Part shown: positions 1 through 8,576 of the stretch, one piece after another
Numbering within the stretch: the stretch's first letter is position 1
How the letters are laid out: the number at the start of each line of letters is the position of its first letter
Assembly: GCA_963557075.1 (NCBI GenBank)
Contig: CAUWDA010000001.1
Location: 62,001-126,000, forward strand
Length of the DNA stretch: 64,000 nt
Reading direction: 5' to 3'
Source: Flavonifractor sp963557075
Lineage (GTDB): Bacteria; Bacillota; Clostridia; Oscillospirales; Oscillospiraceae
Position numbers and translations under genes: made by a program
The notes under the pieces: model-generated
What the model was told of the DNA's origin: nothing
What the model saw: the letters and a program-made list of their open reading frames with translations, nothing else
Databases searched by the model: none

Positions 1-96
1 ATACTGAGTGTACGGTTTATAGGACTGATGATCCGGTATGATGGACCAGGAAGCCGGGAGACGGACACATCTGCAACATTGAGAGGAGGGGCTTTT

Positions 97-1077
97 ATGC
101 CGAGAAGCGCAAATCAGAAGCTGAAGCTGCTCTGTCTGTGCAAAATACTGTGGGAGCAAACCGACGAGGAACATGTACTGACCACGCCCCAGCTCATTGA
201 GCACCTGGCCGCCTGGGACATCAAGGCTGAGCGCAAAAGCATCTACAGCGACATGGAGGCCCTGCGCCAGTTCGGGCTGGATATCCAGTGCCGGAAGGGG
301 CACGCCCCCGGCTGGTTTTTGGGGGAGCGGCCCTTCCAGCTGGCAGAGCTGAAGCTGCTGGTGGATGCGGTACAGGCCTCCCGCTTTATCACCCAGCGGA
401 AAAGCGGGGAGCTGATCCACAAGCTGGAGGCCCAGGCCAGCCTCCACCAGGCCCGTCAGCTCCAGCGGCAGGTCTATGTGGACCGGCGGGCCAAGACCAT
501 GAATGAGACCATCTATTACACCATCGACAAGCTGCACACCGCCATTGCAAACCGGAAAACAGTGAGCTTTCTCTACTTTGAGTATAACATCCGCAAGGAA
601 AAGATGTACCGGCACGACGGGCGGAGGTACACGGTATCCCCGGCGGGACTGATCTGGGACAATGAGAATTACTATCTGGCGGGATATGACCACCACTCCG
701 GAGAGATGCGGCACTACCGGGTGGACAAGATGGACGACCTGACCATCCTCTGTCTGCCGCGGACCGGGGTGCCGGAGCGCTTCGACATGGCAGATTATGC
801 GGGGAAGCACTTCGGTATGTTCTCCGGGCGGGAGGGGCAGGTGACGCTCCGCTGCCGCAGCGGGCTGGTGGGCGTGGTACTGGACCGATTCGGCATGGAC
901 GCCATTCTGGTGCCGGACGGGGAGGACCACTTCACCGTTACCGTCTCCGCCGTGGTCAGTCCCCAGTTCCTGGGGTGGCTCTTCGGCCTGGGGGACGGGG
1001 TGGAGCTGCTGCGCCCCCAGTGGGCGGTGGAGGAGCTCCACCGCCAGCTGTCCGCCGTGGCGGGGCTGTATTCGTAA
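97..1077 (+). CDS. WYL-domain transcriptional regulator
   Basis: A 326-residue cytoplasmic regulator. The N-terminal 75 or so residues look like a winged helix-turn-helix with a recognition helix around 'ERKSIYSDMEAL'. Residues of about 150-220 form a WYL domain, with the signature seen as 'NYYLAGYD' followed by the 'RHYRVDKM' strand. WYL domains bind small ligands or nucleic acid and control HTH partners; targets here are unknown. I chose the ATG at 97 because GAGGAGGGG lies about 7 bases upstream; the frame is open further upstream but without a ribosome site. It is followed by a strong terminator and appears to be a single-gene unit. Confidence 0.85.
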   Translation: MPRSANQKLKLLCLCKILWEQTDEEHVLTTPQLIEHLAAWDIKAERKSIYSDMEALRQFGLDIQCRKGHAPGWFLGERPFQLAELKLLVDAVQASRFITQRKSGELIHKLEAQASLHQARQLQRQVYVDRRAKTMNETIYYTIDKLHTAIANRKTVSFLYFEYNIRKEKMYRHDGRRYTVSPAGLIWDNENYYLAGYDHHSGEMRHYRVDKMDDLTILCLPRTGVPERFDMADYAGKHFGMFSGREGQVTLRCRSGLVGVVLDRFGMDAILVPDGEDHFTVTVSAVVSPQFLGWLFGLGDGVELLRPQWAVEELHRQLSAVAGLYS

Positions 1078-1090
1078 AAGAGATAGACCA

Positions 1091-1127
1091 AAAGGCCCCG
1101 GGGCGGATCTGCCGCTCCGGGGCTTTT
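1091..1127 (+). terminator. Intrinsic terminator after WYL regulator
   Basis: GC-rich inverted repeat (GCCCCGG.../...CCGGGGC) flanked by AAAA on the left and TTTT on the right. It can serve both the WYL gene on the plus strand and the converging ArsC-like gene on the minus strand. Confidence 0.75.
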
Positions 1128-1217
1128 GCCGAAAAAGGGTGCTGCGGCCTGGCAGAGGCAGACCGACCCGGCAAGGGCGGTTCGTTCACAGGCAGAAGGG
1201 CCTGCCGGGACCGGGGT

Positions 1218-1550
1218 TCAGGCCCAGGTCTGCCACACCTCGGGGCAGTAGCCCACGGTGGCCTGCCTGCCGTTGCGGACGATGGGGGTCCTGAGCAGAC
1301 GGGGGTCCTCCAGCAGCTTATCCAGCTTGTGGTTGTCGTAGGCAAGGTAGTTCAGCAGGGCGGCGTCCGGATGCTTCTGGTCGATGAGGGCCTCCAGGCC
1401 CACGGCGTTTACCACGCTTTTCAGCTCGCCGGGGCTGATACCGTATTTCACCAGGTCCACCGACTGGACTTTGATGCGCCGCTCCTTGAACCAGCGCTCC
1501 GCCTTTTTGGTGTCAAAGCATTTGCTTTTTCCGAATATTTGAATATTCAT
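1218..1550 (-). CDS. ArsC/Spx-family thioredoxin-fold protein
   Basis: A 110-residue thioredoxin-fold protein of the ArsC/Spx/YffB family. Cys11 lies in 'GKSKCFDTKKAERW', the usual redox position, but no second Cys follows at CxxC spacing. 'LLRTPIVRNGRQATVGY' is the conserved cis-Pro region. Family members reduce arsenate or act as Spx-like RNA polymerase partners; without the Spx-type C-terminus or an ars operon nearby I would not assign a substrate. It lies 3 bases downstream of the DUF1653 gene and is probably co-transcribed with it. Confidence 0.8.
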   Translation of the reverse strand: MNIQIFGKSKCFDTKKAERWFKERRIKVQSVDLVKYGISPGELKSVVNAVGLEALIDQKHPDAALLNYLAYDNHKLDKLLEDPRLLRTPIVRNGRQATVGYCPEVWQTWA

Positions 1551-1553
1551 CTC

Positions 1554-1775
1554 TTACTCCCCCTCATAGGTAAACCGGGGGCCGCGATAGCCGTCCCGGC
1601 ACACCTCCTCGTTCCACATGGCCGCCGGGCGCACCCAGATCCCCCGCTCCCCGTAGAGGGCCTGATAGACCACCATAGGCTCCTGGGTCTCCGAGTGGCG
1701 GGCCATGCAGAGCAGCCGGTACTCCCCGCCCTTGAAGTGGCGGTAGCGGCCGGGCCGCAGGTCCAAACTGTCCAT
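1554..1775 (-). CDS. DUF1653 domain protein
   Basis: A 73-residue protein that is essentially one DUF1653 domain: 'GRYRHFKGGEYRLL', 'ARHSETQEPMVVYQALYGERGIWVRP'. The domain is common as a small stand-alone protein and its function is unknown. GGAGGG lies a few bases upstream of the ATG. First gene of a two-gene minus-strand operon with the ArsC-like protein. Confidence 0.82.
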   Translation of the reverse strand: MDSLDLRPGRYRHFKGGEYRLLCMARHSETQEPMVVYQALYGERGIWVRPAAMWNEEVCRDGYRGPRFTYEGE

Positions 1776-1926
1776 TGGTTTCCCTCCTGTGTATCTGTTT
1801 CCGGTATACTACCATGACGGCAAGCGGCTTTGCCGCTTGGCCATGGTGCGGCAAGCGCAGCCTGCCCTTTGCGCTGCAAAGGCAGATACATGAGATGTAC
1901 AGCCGCATTTTGCGGCGTTTGTGCTT

Positions 1927-1955
1927 ATTTTACCACATCCGCTCCGGACAGACAA
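1927..1955 (-). promoter_or_regulatory. Sigma-A promoter for DUF1653/ArsC-like operon
   Basis: On the minus strand: -35 TTGTCT (1950-1955), 17-bp spacer, -10 TAAAAT (1927-1932) preceded by TGG (extended -10). This gives a leader of about 145 nt before the DUF1653 gene. Confidence 0.55.
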
Positions 1956-1981
1956 CCGGAGCGGGGAGGTGAAAATAATGG

Positions 1982-2010
1982 TATACTTTTCCCCAGCGGC
2001 GTGGTATAAT
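1982..2010 (+). promoter_or_regulatory. Extended -10 promoter, possibly for RNase J
   Basis: TGGTATAAT at 2002-2010 is an extended -10 motif; the -35 region is weak. It would give a long leader of about 370 nt before the RNase J gene, so it may not be the only promoter. Confidence 0.4.
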
Positions 2011-2055
2011 ATAAACGCTATCTCATTTTTAGTTAAGTGTTGTTCATAGACCACC

Positions 2056-2078
2056 GGGCCCACGATGTGCGCCCCTAC
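2056..2078. repeat. REP-like palindrome (degenerate)
   Basis: GGGC...GCCCCTAC with an imperfect CAC/GTG stem. The 3' GCCCCTAC tail (GTAGGGGC on the other strand) is shared with the other REP-like elements of the window. Confidence 0.55.
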
Positions 2079-2390
2079 AAGCTGCTGCTGGTTTTTCATC
2101 GGGGCCGGTCTGTGCGCCGGCCCGAGACCGGGCGCAATGCGGCTGACACACTTATCTTGAAAAGGAAAAAAGCTATGATGGCTTTATGCGCGAAACCGCG
2201 CTTTGAATAAGGCAGGGACACAGCATGGATACAGGCGCCAGGCGGTGCATGGCCGTCCCCTTTTTTCGGCGAGGCAGGGCCGGAAAGGGTGGGATACCAC
2301 CGCTTTTCTTTTGTGCGCCCAGAAAACAGCTGTATCCGGATATCAGGAAAAAACCACTGTTTGACCGAAAAGGAGTGTACCAAGACATTT

Positions 2391-4049
2391 ATGGCTGAAA
2401 AACTGAAAATCATTTCCCTGGGCGGCCTCAACGAGATCGGCAAGAACCTGACCGTATACGAGTACGGCGGGGACATGATCATCGTGGACGTGGGGATGGG
2501 CTTTCCCGATGACGATATGTACGGCATCGATGTGGTCATCCCCGACTTCACCTACCTGATCAAGAACAAGGACCGCATCCGGGGCATCTTCCTCACCCAC
2601 GGACACGAGGACCACATCGGGTCCATCCCCTATCTGCTGCGGGATGTGAACGTGCCCATCTACGCCACCCGGATGACCGCCGGGCTGGTGAAGCTGAAGC
2701 TGGAGGAGCACCGGTTGGTCAACAAGACCAAGCTCATCACATGTGAGGCGGGGGAGACCGTGAAGGCGGGCAAGTTCAGCGTGGAGTTCATCCATGTGAA
2801 CCACTCCATCGCCGATGCCTGCGGCTTTGCCATCAAGTGCGCCGTGGGCACCGTGATCCACACCGGCGACTTCAAGATCGACCCCACCCCCATCCAGGGC
2901 GGGATGATCGACCTGGGCCGGCTGGGGCAGCTGGGCAAGGAGGGCGTACTGGCTCTGCTGGCCGACTCCACCAACGTGGAGCGCCCCGGCTTTACCAAGA
3001 GCGAGCGCAGCGTGGGCGACTCCTTCGACTCCCTGTTCCGGGGCTGTGAGCAGCGGATCATCATTACCACCTTCGCCTCCAACGTGGACCGCATCCAGCA
3101 GATCATCGACGTGGCCGCCCGCTATGGCCGCAAGGTGGCGGTCACCGGGCGCTCCATGGAGAACGCCATGAAGGTATCCACCGAGCTGGGGTACATGAAG
3201 ATACCCGACGGGGTGCTGGTGGACCTGGCCCACATCAAGAGCCTGCCCAAGAACAAGATCTGCATCATTACCACCGGCAGCCAGGGAGAGACCATGTCCG
3301 CCCTGACCCGGATGGCCTTCAACACCCACCGGCAGGTGGAGATCCAGGCAGGCGACCGGGTGATCCTCTCGGCCTCCGCCATTCCGGGCAACGAGAACGC
3401 CATCGGCAGCGTCATCAACGAGCTCTACCGCAAGGACGCCGAAGTGCTCAACGAGCGGGAGCGGGCCCTCCATGTCTCGGGCCACGCCTGCCAGGAGGAG
3501 CTGAAGATCATCCACGCCCTGGTGAAGCCCAAGTTCTTCATCCCCGTCCACGGCGAGCAGCGGATGCTCAAGATCCACTCCAAGCTGGCCCAGCAGATGG
3601 GCATGAATCCCAAGAATATCATCATCAGCGACATCGGCAAGGTCATTGAGCTGACCCCCAATTCCGCCAGGATCAACGGCACGGTGCCCGCAGGGCGGGT
3701 ATTTGTGGACGGCTACGGCGTGGGCGATGTGGGCAGTGTGGTGCTGCGGGACCGCAAGCACCTGGCCGAGGACGGCATGATCGTCGTGGTGGTATCCATG
3801 TCCGGGGAGGACGGCTCTGTGGTGTCCGGCCCCGACATCATTACCCGAGGCTTCGTCTATGTGAAGGAGTCCGAGGGGCTGATGGAGGAGCTGAGGAAGG
3901 TGGCGGTCACCGCGCTGGAGAACTGCCAGAGGGACAACATGACCGACTGGGCCTCCATCAAGTCGGAGATCAAGAGCACCATGTCCAACTTCCTCTATAA
4001 AAAGACCAAGCGCAACCCCATGATCCTCCCTGTGATCATGGAGGTCTGA
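2391..4049 (+). CDS. rnj: Ribonuclease J
   Basis: A 552-residue RNase J: metallo-beta-lactamase fold joined to beta-CASP and the C-terminal dimerisation domain. The zinc-binding motif is THGHEDHIG (His70, His72, Asp74, His75). The protein acts as a 5'-3' exonuclease and endonuclease in mRNA decay and rRNA maturation. 'GSQGET' and 'VHGEQRML' are the later conserved beta-CASP motifs. The ATG is set by the canonical start 'MAEKLKIISLGGLNEIGKN'; AAAAGGAG lies about 15 bases upstream, which is long. It is followed at once by a strong terminator. RnjA or RnjB identity cannot be told from this window. Confidence 0.95.
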   Translation: MAEKLKIISLGGLNEIGKNLTVYEYGGDMIIVDVGMGFPDDDMYGIDVVIPDFTYLIKNKDRIRGIFLTHGHEDHIGSIPYLLRDVNVPIYATRMTAGLVKLKLEEHRLVNKTKLITCEAGETVKAGKFSVEFIHVNHSIADACGFAIKCAVGTVIHTGDFKIDPTPIQGGMIDLGRLGQLGKEGVLALLADSTNVERPGFTKSERSVGDSFDSLFRGCEQRIIITTFASNVDRIQQIIDVAARYGRKVAVTGRSMENAMKVSTELGYMKIPDGVLVDLAHIKSLPKNKICIITTGSQGETMSALTRMAFNTHRQVEIQAGDRVILSASAIPGNENAIGSVINELYRKDAEVLNERERALHVSGHACQEELKIIHALVKPKFFIPVHGEQRMLKIHSKLAQQMGMNPKNIIISDIGKVIELTPNSARINGTVPAGRVFVDGYGVGDVGSVVLRDRKHLAEDGMIVVVVSMSGEDGSVVSGPDIITRGFVYVKESEGLMEELRKVAVTALENCQRDNMTDWASIKSEIKSTMSNFLYKKTKRNPMILPVIMEV

Positions 4050-4070
4050 GCCGGCGATATACTGGACCAT

Positions 4071-4112
4071 AAAAAATGGACTGCCGCAGCGCATGCGGCA
4101 GTCCATTTTTTA
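4071..4112 (+). terminator. Bidirectional terminator after RNase J
   Basis: Near-perfect 18-bp inverted repeat: an A-run, ATGGACTGCCGCA, a short loop and its complement, ending in a T-run. It works for RNase J on plus and for metI on minus. Confidence 0.85.
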
Positions 4113-4275
4113 TGGTCAGGGTCGTTTTGAAAGCTGTGAGCCAGTACCGCTCCTCCGGCGGGGGGGCCGGACACTGGCCGGTCCCTACGCCATTTCGGAC
4201 CGCGGAAAAAACAAAGGTGGCTCAAAGCTTGTAGAAGGGATTTGCAGAGCTGTGCCCCAGGAAAGCCCTTTTCAT

Positions 4276-5055
4276 TTAGATCGGTCCGGGAGGAACACGC
4301 TTATCTTTACTGATCTGATGGGCGACATCCTTACTGCGGCGTTTTTTGCCGCCCCGGTCAGTGATACGATGGTCCAGGCTGACGGCGATCTTGGTGCCGA
4401 TGGTCTGGAAGATCTGCACCAGGACCACGATGAGGACGACGGCCACGATCATGACGCCGGGGTTATAGCGGTTGTAGCCGTAGTTAACGGCGATCTTGCC
4501 CAGGCCGCCGCCGCCGATGAAGCCGGCCATGGAGCCATAGCCCAGCACGGTGATGAGGGCGGTGACGAAGCCGGCCACCAGGCCGGGCTTGCTCTCGGGC
4601 AGGATCACTTTCCAGATGATCTGGAAGGGGGTGCAGCCCATGGACTGGGCAGCTTCGATGACCCCCTTGTCCACCTCCCGCAGAGAGGTCTCCACCAGAC
4701 GGGCCACGAAGGGGGCGGAGGCCACCACCAGGGGCAGGATGGCGGCGGGGGTGCCGATGGTGGTGCCGATCAGCGGCTTGAACACCGGCAGGAGCATCAT
4801 CATCAGGATGAGGAAGGGGATCGAGCGCAGGATATTGATGACGATATTGATGATCTTCATCAGAGGGCCGGGCAGGGGGCGCACGCCGTCCTTCTCGCCG
4901 GCCACCAGGATCACACCCAGAATCAGGCCCAGCAGACAGGCCAGAACGGTGGCGGCCAGGGTGGAATAGATGGTCTCCCAGATGCCCAGCAGCATCTCGC
5001 GCTGCATGGCCGGGTCGGTGAGGGCGTATTTCAGCCCCTCCATAAACTTATCCAT
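4276..5055 (-). CDS. metI: Methionine ABC transporter permease MetI
   Basis: A 259-residue inner-membrane permease with about five hydrophobic segments. The coupling-helix (EAA) region reads 'EAAQSMGCTPFQIIWKVILPESKPG'. This is the MetI/MetP type that imports D- and L-methionine with the MetN ATPase and a MetQ lipoprotein. The start overlaps the end of metN by 8 bases, so the two are translationally coupled. No metQ lies next to the pair; the next gene on either side is unrelated. The C-terminal tail is long and basic (GGKKRRSKD). Confidence 0.92.
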   Translation of the reverse strand: MDKFMEGLKYALTDPAMQREMLLGIWETIYSTLAATVLACLLGLILGVILVAGEKDGVRPLPGPLMKIINIVINILRSIPFLILMMMLLPVFKPLIGTTIGTPAAILPLVVASAPFVARLVETSLREVDKGVIEAAQSMGCTPFQIIWKVILPESKPGLVAGFVTALITVLGYGSMAGFIGGGGLGKIAVNYGYNRYNPGVMIVAVVLIVVLVQIFQTIGTKIAVSLDHRITDRGGKKRRSKDVAHQISKDKRVPPGPI

Positions 5056-6052
5056 GGTAGTCGGGCACCTCCTCCACCGTGACGTCCTTCTGAGCGCGCA
5101 GGTAATTCATGGCCTTGGAGGCCTCGCTCCGGTCCTCCGGCAGACCGAGCAGCATGGAGCCGAAGGCCTTGCCGCCTACGTTGCGGGTATCGGCGCCCAG
5201 GATATTGGCCTTGACTCCGCAGTCGATGGCCAGAGAGGCGATGAGCGGCTCGTAAGAAGAGCCGCCGTTGAACACGACGCGCACCACATTGGCGACAGGG
5301 AAGTGGTCGATATGGGCCCCGTCGGGGAAGACCAGCTTGCGGCCGGCTTCGGTCTTGGGATTGGAGAAAACCTCCTCCACGGTGCCGGTCTCCACCATGT
5401 GGCCGTGGTCCAGAATAGCGACGTGAGTGCAGATCTCCTCCACCACGGACATCTCGTGGGTGATGACCACCACGGTGATGCCCAGGCGTCTGTTGATGTC
5501 CTGGATCAGCTTCAGGATGGCGCGGGTGGTGGTGGGGTCCAGAGCAGAGGTGGCCTCGTCACACAGCAGCACCTTGGGGTCGGAGGCCAGGGCGCGGGCG
5601 ATAGCGATACGCTGCTTCTGGCCGCCGGAGAGCTGGGCGGGGTAGGCGTTGGCCTTGTCGGGCAGGCCCACGATGTCCAGGTACTCCAGGGCGCGCTTTT
5701 TGGCTTCCTCCGCCGGGACGCCGGCGATCTCCATGGGGAAGCAGATATTTTTCAGACAGGTCCGCTGCATCAGCAGATTGAACTGCTGAAAAATCATACT
5801 GATGGAGCGGCGGGTCTGCCGCAGACGGGCGGGGGAGAGCTCCATCAGATTCTCTCCGTCGATCAGGACTTCTCCCTCGGTGGGCCGCTCCAGCAGATTG
5901 ATGCAGCGCACCAGCGTGGATTTACCGGCGCCGCTCATGCCGACGATACCGAAGATATCACCGTCCCTGATGGTCAGGTTGATATCCGACAGGGCCTCAA
6001 AGTCCCCGTCCGCCGTGGGAAAGACCTTGGATATGTGTTTCAGTTCGATCAC
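5048..6052 (-). CDS. metN: Methionine ABC transporter ATPase MetN
   Basis: ATPase of the MetNI methionine importer, 334 residues from the GTG at 6052. Walker A is GMSGAGKST (about residues 38-46), the ABC signature LSGGQKQR and Walker B VLLCDEATSALD. The last 80 or so residues are a NIL domain, which binds methionine and inhibits transport when the pool is full. I chose GTG at 6052 because AAGGAG lies 9 bases upstream and the protein then begins with the family's usual 'IELKHISKVF'. A longer frame from TTG at 6103 has no ribosome site. The promoter lies at 6130-6158. Confidence 0.93.
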   Translation of the reverse strand: MIELKHISKVFPTADGDFEALSDINLTIRDGDIFGIVGMSGAGKSTLVRCINLLERPTEGEVLIDGENLMELSPARLRQTRRSISMIFQQFNLLMQRTCLKNICFPMEIAGVPAEEAKKRALEYLDIVGLPDKANAYPAQLSGGQKQRIAIARALASDPKVLLCDEATSALDPTTTRAILKLIQDINRRLGITVVVITHEMSVVEEICTHVAILDHGHMVETGTVEEVFSNPKTEAGRKLVFPDGAHIDHFPVANVVRVVFNGGSSYEPLIASLAIDCGVKANILGADTRNVGGKAFGSMLLGLPEDRSEASKAMNYLRAQKDVTVEEVPDYHG

Positions 6053-6129
6053 AGGTCTGTTCTCCTTCGTCTGATTTGTATGGAATACTTCCGGGTTTGA
6101 CAAAACACCGGCTTTTTTGCATCGGGAAT

Positions 6130-6158
6130 ATTCTATGACAACCGGGGCGGGCTGTCAA
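6130..6158 (-). promoter_or_regulatory. Sigma-A promoter for metN-metI
   Basis: On the minus strand: TTGACA (6153-6158), 17-bp spacer, TAGAAT (6130-6135). Transcription would start near 6123, leaving about 70 nt before the GTG start. I see no S-box riboswitch or T-box in that short leader. Confidence 0.7.
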
Positions 6159-6180
6159 GGTGTTTCGGGAGGGATGGGGC

Positions 6181-6206
6181 GGGCCGATGTGGGCATCGGC
6201 CCCTAC
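6181..6206. repeat. REP-like palindrome
   Basis: Stem GGGCCGATG / CATCGGCCC with a TGGG loop, followed by CCTAC. It sits between the rpsR terminator and the metN promoter. Confidence 0.8.
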
Positions 6207-6233
6207 AGGGGGACTGGAGGATGGCCAGAGCAA

Positions 6234-6266
6234 AAAAGAAAAAGCCGGGCCAATGGCCCGGCTTTT
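6234..6266 (-). terminator. Terminator of rpsF-ssb-rpsR operon
   Basis: AAAAGCCGGGCC, a 3-nt loop and its complement, followed on the minus strand by a T-rich tract. It begins about 13 bases past the rpsR stop. Confidence 0.85.
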
Positions 6267-6278
6267 CAAATGACACAA

Positions 6279-6518
6279 TTAGTCGGTCACGAAGGGCAGC
6301 AGCGCGATCTGACGGGCGCGCTTGATGGCCTCAGTGAGCTGACGCTGATGCATGGCGCAGGTGCCGGTGGTGCGGCGGGGCAGGATCTTGCTCCGCTCGG
6401 ACAGGAACCGACGCAGCTTCACAGCGTCCTTATAGTCGATGTGCTCCACCTTGTCCACACAGAAGGTGCAGACCTTGCGGCGCTTGCGGCCGCGGGGGCG
6501 CTCTCTATCCATAGCCAT
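6279..6518 (-). CDS. rpsR: 30S ribosomal protein S18
   Basis: A 79-residue S18. The core 'DAVKLRRFLSERSKILPRRTTGTCAMHQRQLTEAIKRARQIALLP' region is canonical. It is the zinc-binding (C+) form: Cys17 and Cys20 plus Cys54 and His57. S18 pairs with S6 in the small-subunit platform. Last gene of the rpsF-ssb-rpsR operon, with its terminator just downstream. Confidence 0.97.
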   Translation of the reverse strand: MAMDRERPRGRKRRKVCTFCVDKVEHIDYKDAVKLRRFLSERSKILPRRTTGTCAMHQRQLTEAIKRARQIALLPFVTD

Positions 6519-6593
6519 AACTGGAAAACCTCCCTTGTTCCGGGCCTAGAGTCCGGCTTGTTTTATGATGCGGCGCTTGCCGCTGTGTTCTGA

Positions 6594-7085
6594 TCAGAAG
6601 GGCAGCTCGCCGTCGTCTTCGGTAAGTTCGGCAAACTGGTCGCCGCCGGCGGGGGCAGCAGGGGGCGCATAACCGCCGCCGACAGGGGCCGCGGGGGGCG
6701 CATAGCCGCCGGGCGCGCCGTAACCGCCGGAGGGCGCGCCATAGCCGCCGCCCTCAGCATCCCGCTTGGAGTCGCCAAAGTACACGTTGTCGGCAACCAC
6801 CTCGGCAGAGCGGCGCTTGTTGCCGTCCCGGTCGGTCCAGTCACGCAGCTGGAGCCGGCCCTCCACCACGGCCATACGGCCCTTGGTGAAGAAACGGGAG
6901 ACAAATTCCGCCGTCTGGCGCCAGGCCACGATGTCGATGAAATCGGTGGCCTTTTCGCCGGTGGTCCTGTCCTTAAAGTCCCGGTCTACCGCCAGAGAGA
7001 AGGAGGCGACTGCCGTCCCGGTCTGGGTGTGCCGGAGCTCGGGGTCACGGGTCAGACGACCCATGAGAATGATTCGGTTCAGCAT
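6594..7085 (-). CDS. ssb: Single-stranded DNA-binding protein
   Basis: A 163-residue SSB. The N-terminal OB fold (about residues 1-105) starts 'MLNRIILMGRLTRDPELR'. A Gly/Pro/Ala-rich linker follows and the acidic tip is 'DDGELPF', which docks replication and repair partners. It lies between rpsF and rpsR, the usual Bacillota order. GGAGAGG lies just before the ATG. Confidence 0.96.
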   Translation of the reverse strand: MLNRIILMGRLTRDPELRHTQTGTAVASFSLAVDRDFKDRTTGEKATDFIDIVAWRQTAEFVSRFFTKGRMAVVEGRLQLRDWTDRDGNKRRSAEVVADNVYFGDSKRDAEGGGYGAPSGGYGAPGGYAPPAAPVGGGYAPPAAPAGGDQFAELTEDDGELPF

Positions 7086-7100
7086 GGAGCCTCTCCTTCC

Positions 7101-7397
7101 TTACTCGTCCTTGCAGACGATCAGGGAACGCATCACGCCGTCGGTGATCCGCAGGATACGATCCAGCTCACGGGGGAACTCGGGCTTGGACTCGAAGGTC
7201 ATCAGCACGTAGTAGCCCTCATTCAGGTCGTTGATGGGATAGGCCAGGTGGCGCTTGCCCCACTCGTCGACCTCAGCCAGGGTGCCGTTCTGCTCCACCA
7301 GAGTCTTGAACTTCTCCACCATGGCAGCGGTGGCCTCCTCACCCAGGTTGGGATTCAGGATGTAGACCACCTCGTAGTTAGCACTGAGCTTTGCCAT
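7101..7397 (-). CDS. rpsF: 30S ribosomal protein S6
   Basis: A 98-residue S6 with 'YEVVYILNPNLGEEATAAMVEKF' and 'DEWGKRHLAYPINDLNEGYYVLMTF'. First gene of the rpsF-ssb-rpsR operon. AAGGAGGTG lies 9 bases before the ATG, a very strong ribosome site. The operon has a near-consensus promoter at 7477-7504 and a structured leader that may be the S6:S18 control site. Confidence 0.97.
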   Translation of the reverse strand: MAKLSANYEVVYILNPNLGEEATAAMVEKFKTLVEQNGTLAEVDEWGKRHLAYPINDLNEGYYVLMTFESKPEFPRELDRILRITDGVMRSLIVCKDE

Positions 7398-7399
7398 TT

Positions 7400-7476
7400 T
7401 CTTTGCACCTCCTTATGGACATATGGCCCCCGCCCTCTGCGGGAGCAAGGATGGCTTGTTACAAACAAGCCCTATT
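7400..7476 (-). promoter_or_regulatory. Structured 5' leader of rpsF (candidate S6:S18 site)
   Basis: The transcript from the rpsF promoter folds into two hairpins: GGCTTGT/ACAAGCC (7453-7471) and GCTCCCGC/GCGGGGGC (about 7428-7448), the second just before the ribosome site. S6:S18 complexes are known to bind rpsF leaders in many bacteria. I could not match the full consensus by eye, so this is a candidate only. Confidence 0.3.
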
Positions 7477-7504
7477 ATTATATAAGATATTTGAAATAAG
7501 TCAA
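7477..7504 (-). promoter_or_regulatory. Sigma-A promoter of rpsF operon
   Basis: On the minus strand: TTGACT (7499-7504), 16-bp AT-rich spacer, TATAAT (7477-7482). Confidence 0.8.
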
Positions 7505-7651
7505 GAATTTTCTGCAAAAAAAGATAAAAGAAAAAAGTTTGGCCTTTTGTGCAATATTTGAGCGGCCTGCTCCATTGTATAGGCAGACAGGGCGATGAGC
7601 CCCAACATCATATCAAACCATCCACAATGGATCTGTAAAGGAGCGATCACG

Positions 7652-8443
7652 ATGAAAAAAGGATTTGGCAAAGGGTTTCTGACCGGCATTCTGGCGGCTG
7701 CGATGGTGGTGGGTCTGAGCGCTACAGCGCTGGCGGCCACCCGGACCATCCCGGTGGAGGACGACATCCGGATCACCCTGAACGGCGCGCGGTTCGCCCC
7801 CAAGGACAGCAAGGGCAGAGACGTGCCCCTCTTCTCCTATAACGGCACCACCTATGCGCCGGTGCGGGCCATCTGCGAGGCGGCGGGGCTGAAGGTAGAC
7901 TTTGACTCCGCTACCTATACTGCCGTGCTGACGACCCAGGAGCAGTACATCGCGTCTACCCCCGGCACTGCCAACTACATCACCGCCGAGCAGGCCAAAA
8001 GGGCCGCGCTCCGTCACGCCGGCGTCAAGGCGGGCGAGGCCGTGTTCGTCAAGGCCGGGCTGGACTGGGACGACGGCCGGGTGTGCTACGAGGTGGAGTT
8101 CTACGCCGGGAACACGGAATATGACTACGACATTGACGCGGTGACCGGTGCGGTGCTGTCCTGCGACCGGGACTGGGATGACTTCTCCCTGGATAAGGAC
8201 GATGAGACGGAGCACGATGACGGAAGTATTGGGCAGAGCGGGCTGATCTCCGAGAGCCGCGCCAGAAAGATCGCCCTGGGCAAGGCCCCGGCGGGGACCG
8301 AGGTGATCCAGTGCAAGCTGGACCGGGACGACGGGCGCTATGTGTACGAGATCGAACTGCGCAACGGCGCGGCGGAGTACGAATGCGACATCAACGCAGT
8401 CACCGGGGTCATTCTGGATTGGGACACCGATCTGGACGACTAA
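7652..8443 (+). CDS. Secreted protein with stalk domain and two PepSY-like domains
   Basis: A 263-residue exported protein. Residues 1-29 are a signal peptide ending 'ATALAA'. A copper-amine-oxidase-N-like (stalk) domain follows, with 'FSYNGTTYAPVRAICEAAGLKVDFD'. Two PepSY repeats follow, each ending with the same pattern: 'EYDYDIDAVTGAVLSCD' and 'EYECDINAVTGVILDWD'. PepSY domains often inhibit peptidases or act at the cell surface; the ligand is unknown. The ATG at 7652 has AAAGGAGCG upstream. Single gene with a terminator about 130 bases downstream. Confidence 0.82.
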   Translation: MKKGFGKGFLTGILAAAMVVGLSATALAATRTIPVEDDIRITLNGARFAPKDSKGRDVPLFSYNGTTYAPVRAICEAAGLKVDFDSATYTAVLTTQEQYIASTPGTANYITAEQAKRAALRHAGVKAGEAVFVKAGLDWDDGRVCYEVEFYAGNTEYDYDIDAVTGAVLSCDRDWDDFSLDKDDETEHDDGSIGQSGLISESRARKIALGKAPAGTEVIQCKLDRDDGRYVYEIELRNGAAEYECDINAVTGVILDWDTDLDD

Positions 8444-8576
8444 GCCGGGAAGGAGCGGGGCAGAAGGACAGGAAGAAGGGCCAAGCGCGGCCCGTGATTT
8501 GCCGGGAGTTCGTTTCGGCAGGGAAAGAGTCTGCTGTAGTATACGCAGACCGGACAGGAAAACTATTATTCGGAGC

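Larger units (their letters stand above)
1776..2390. other. Intergenic region with divergent promoters
   Basis: About 615 bases without a convincing gene between the divergently read DUF1653 operon and RNase J. It holds a minus-strand promoter (1927-1955), a plus-strand extended -10 promoter (about 1982-2010), hairpin-forming stretches (about 1817-1860) and one degenerate REP-like palindrome (2056-2078). The short reading frames here have no ribosome sites or recognisable content. Confidence 0.6.

Noticed and set aside
2343..4106. Long minus-strand frame opposite RNase J
   Set aside because: Shadow of the RNase J gene with the same low-complexity make-up; the plus-strand gene has all catalytic motifs.
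5048..6103. Longer MetN starting from TTG at 6103
   Set aside because: No ribosome site at that TTG, whereas GTG 6052 has AAGGAG 9 bases upstream and gives the usual N-terminus.
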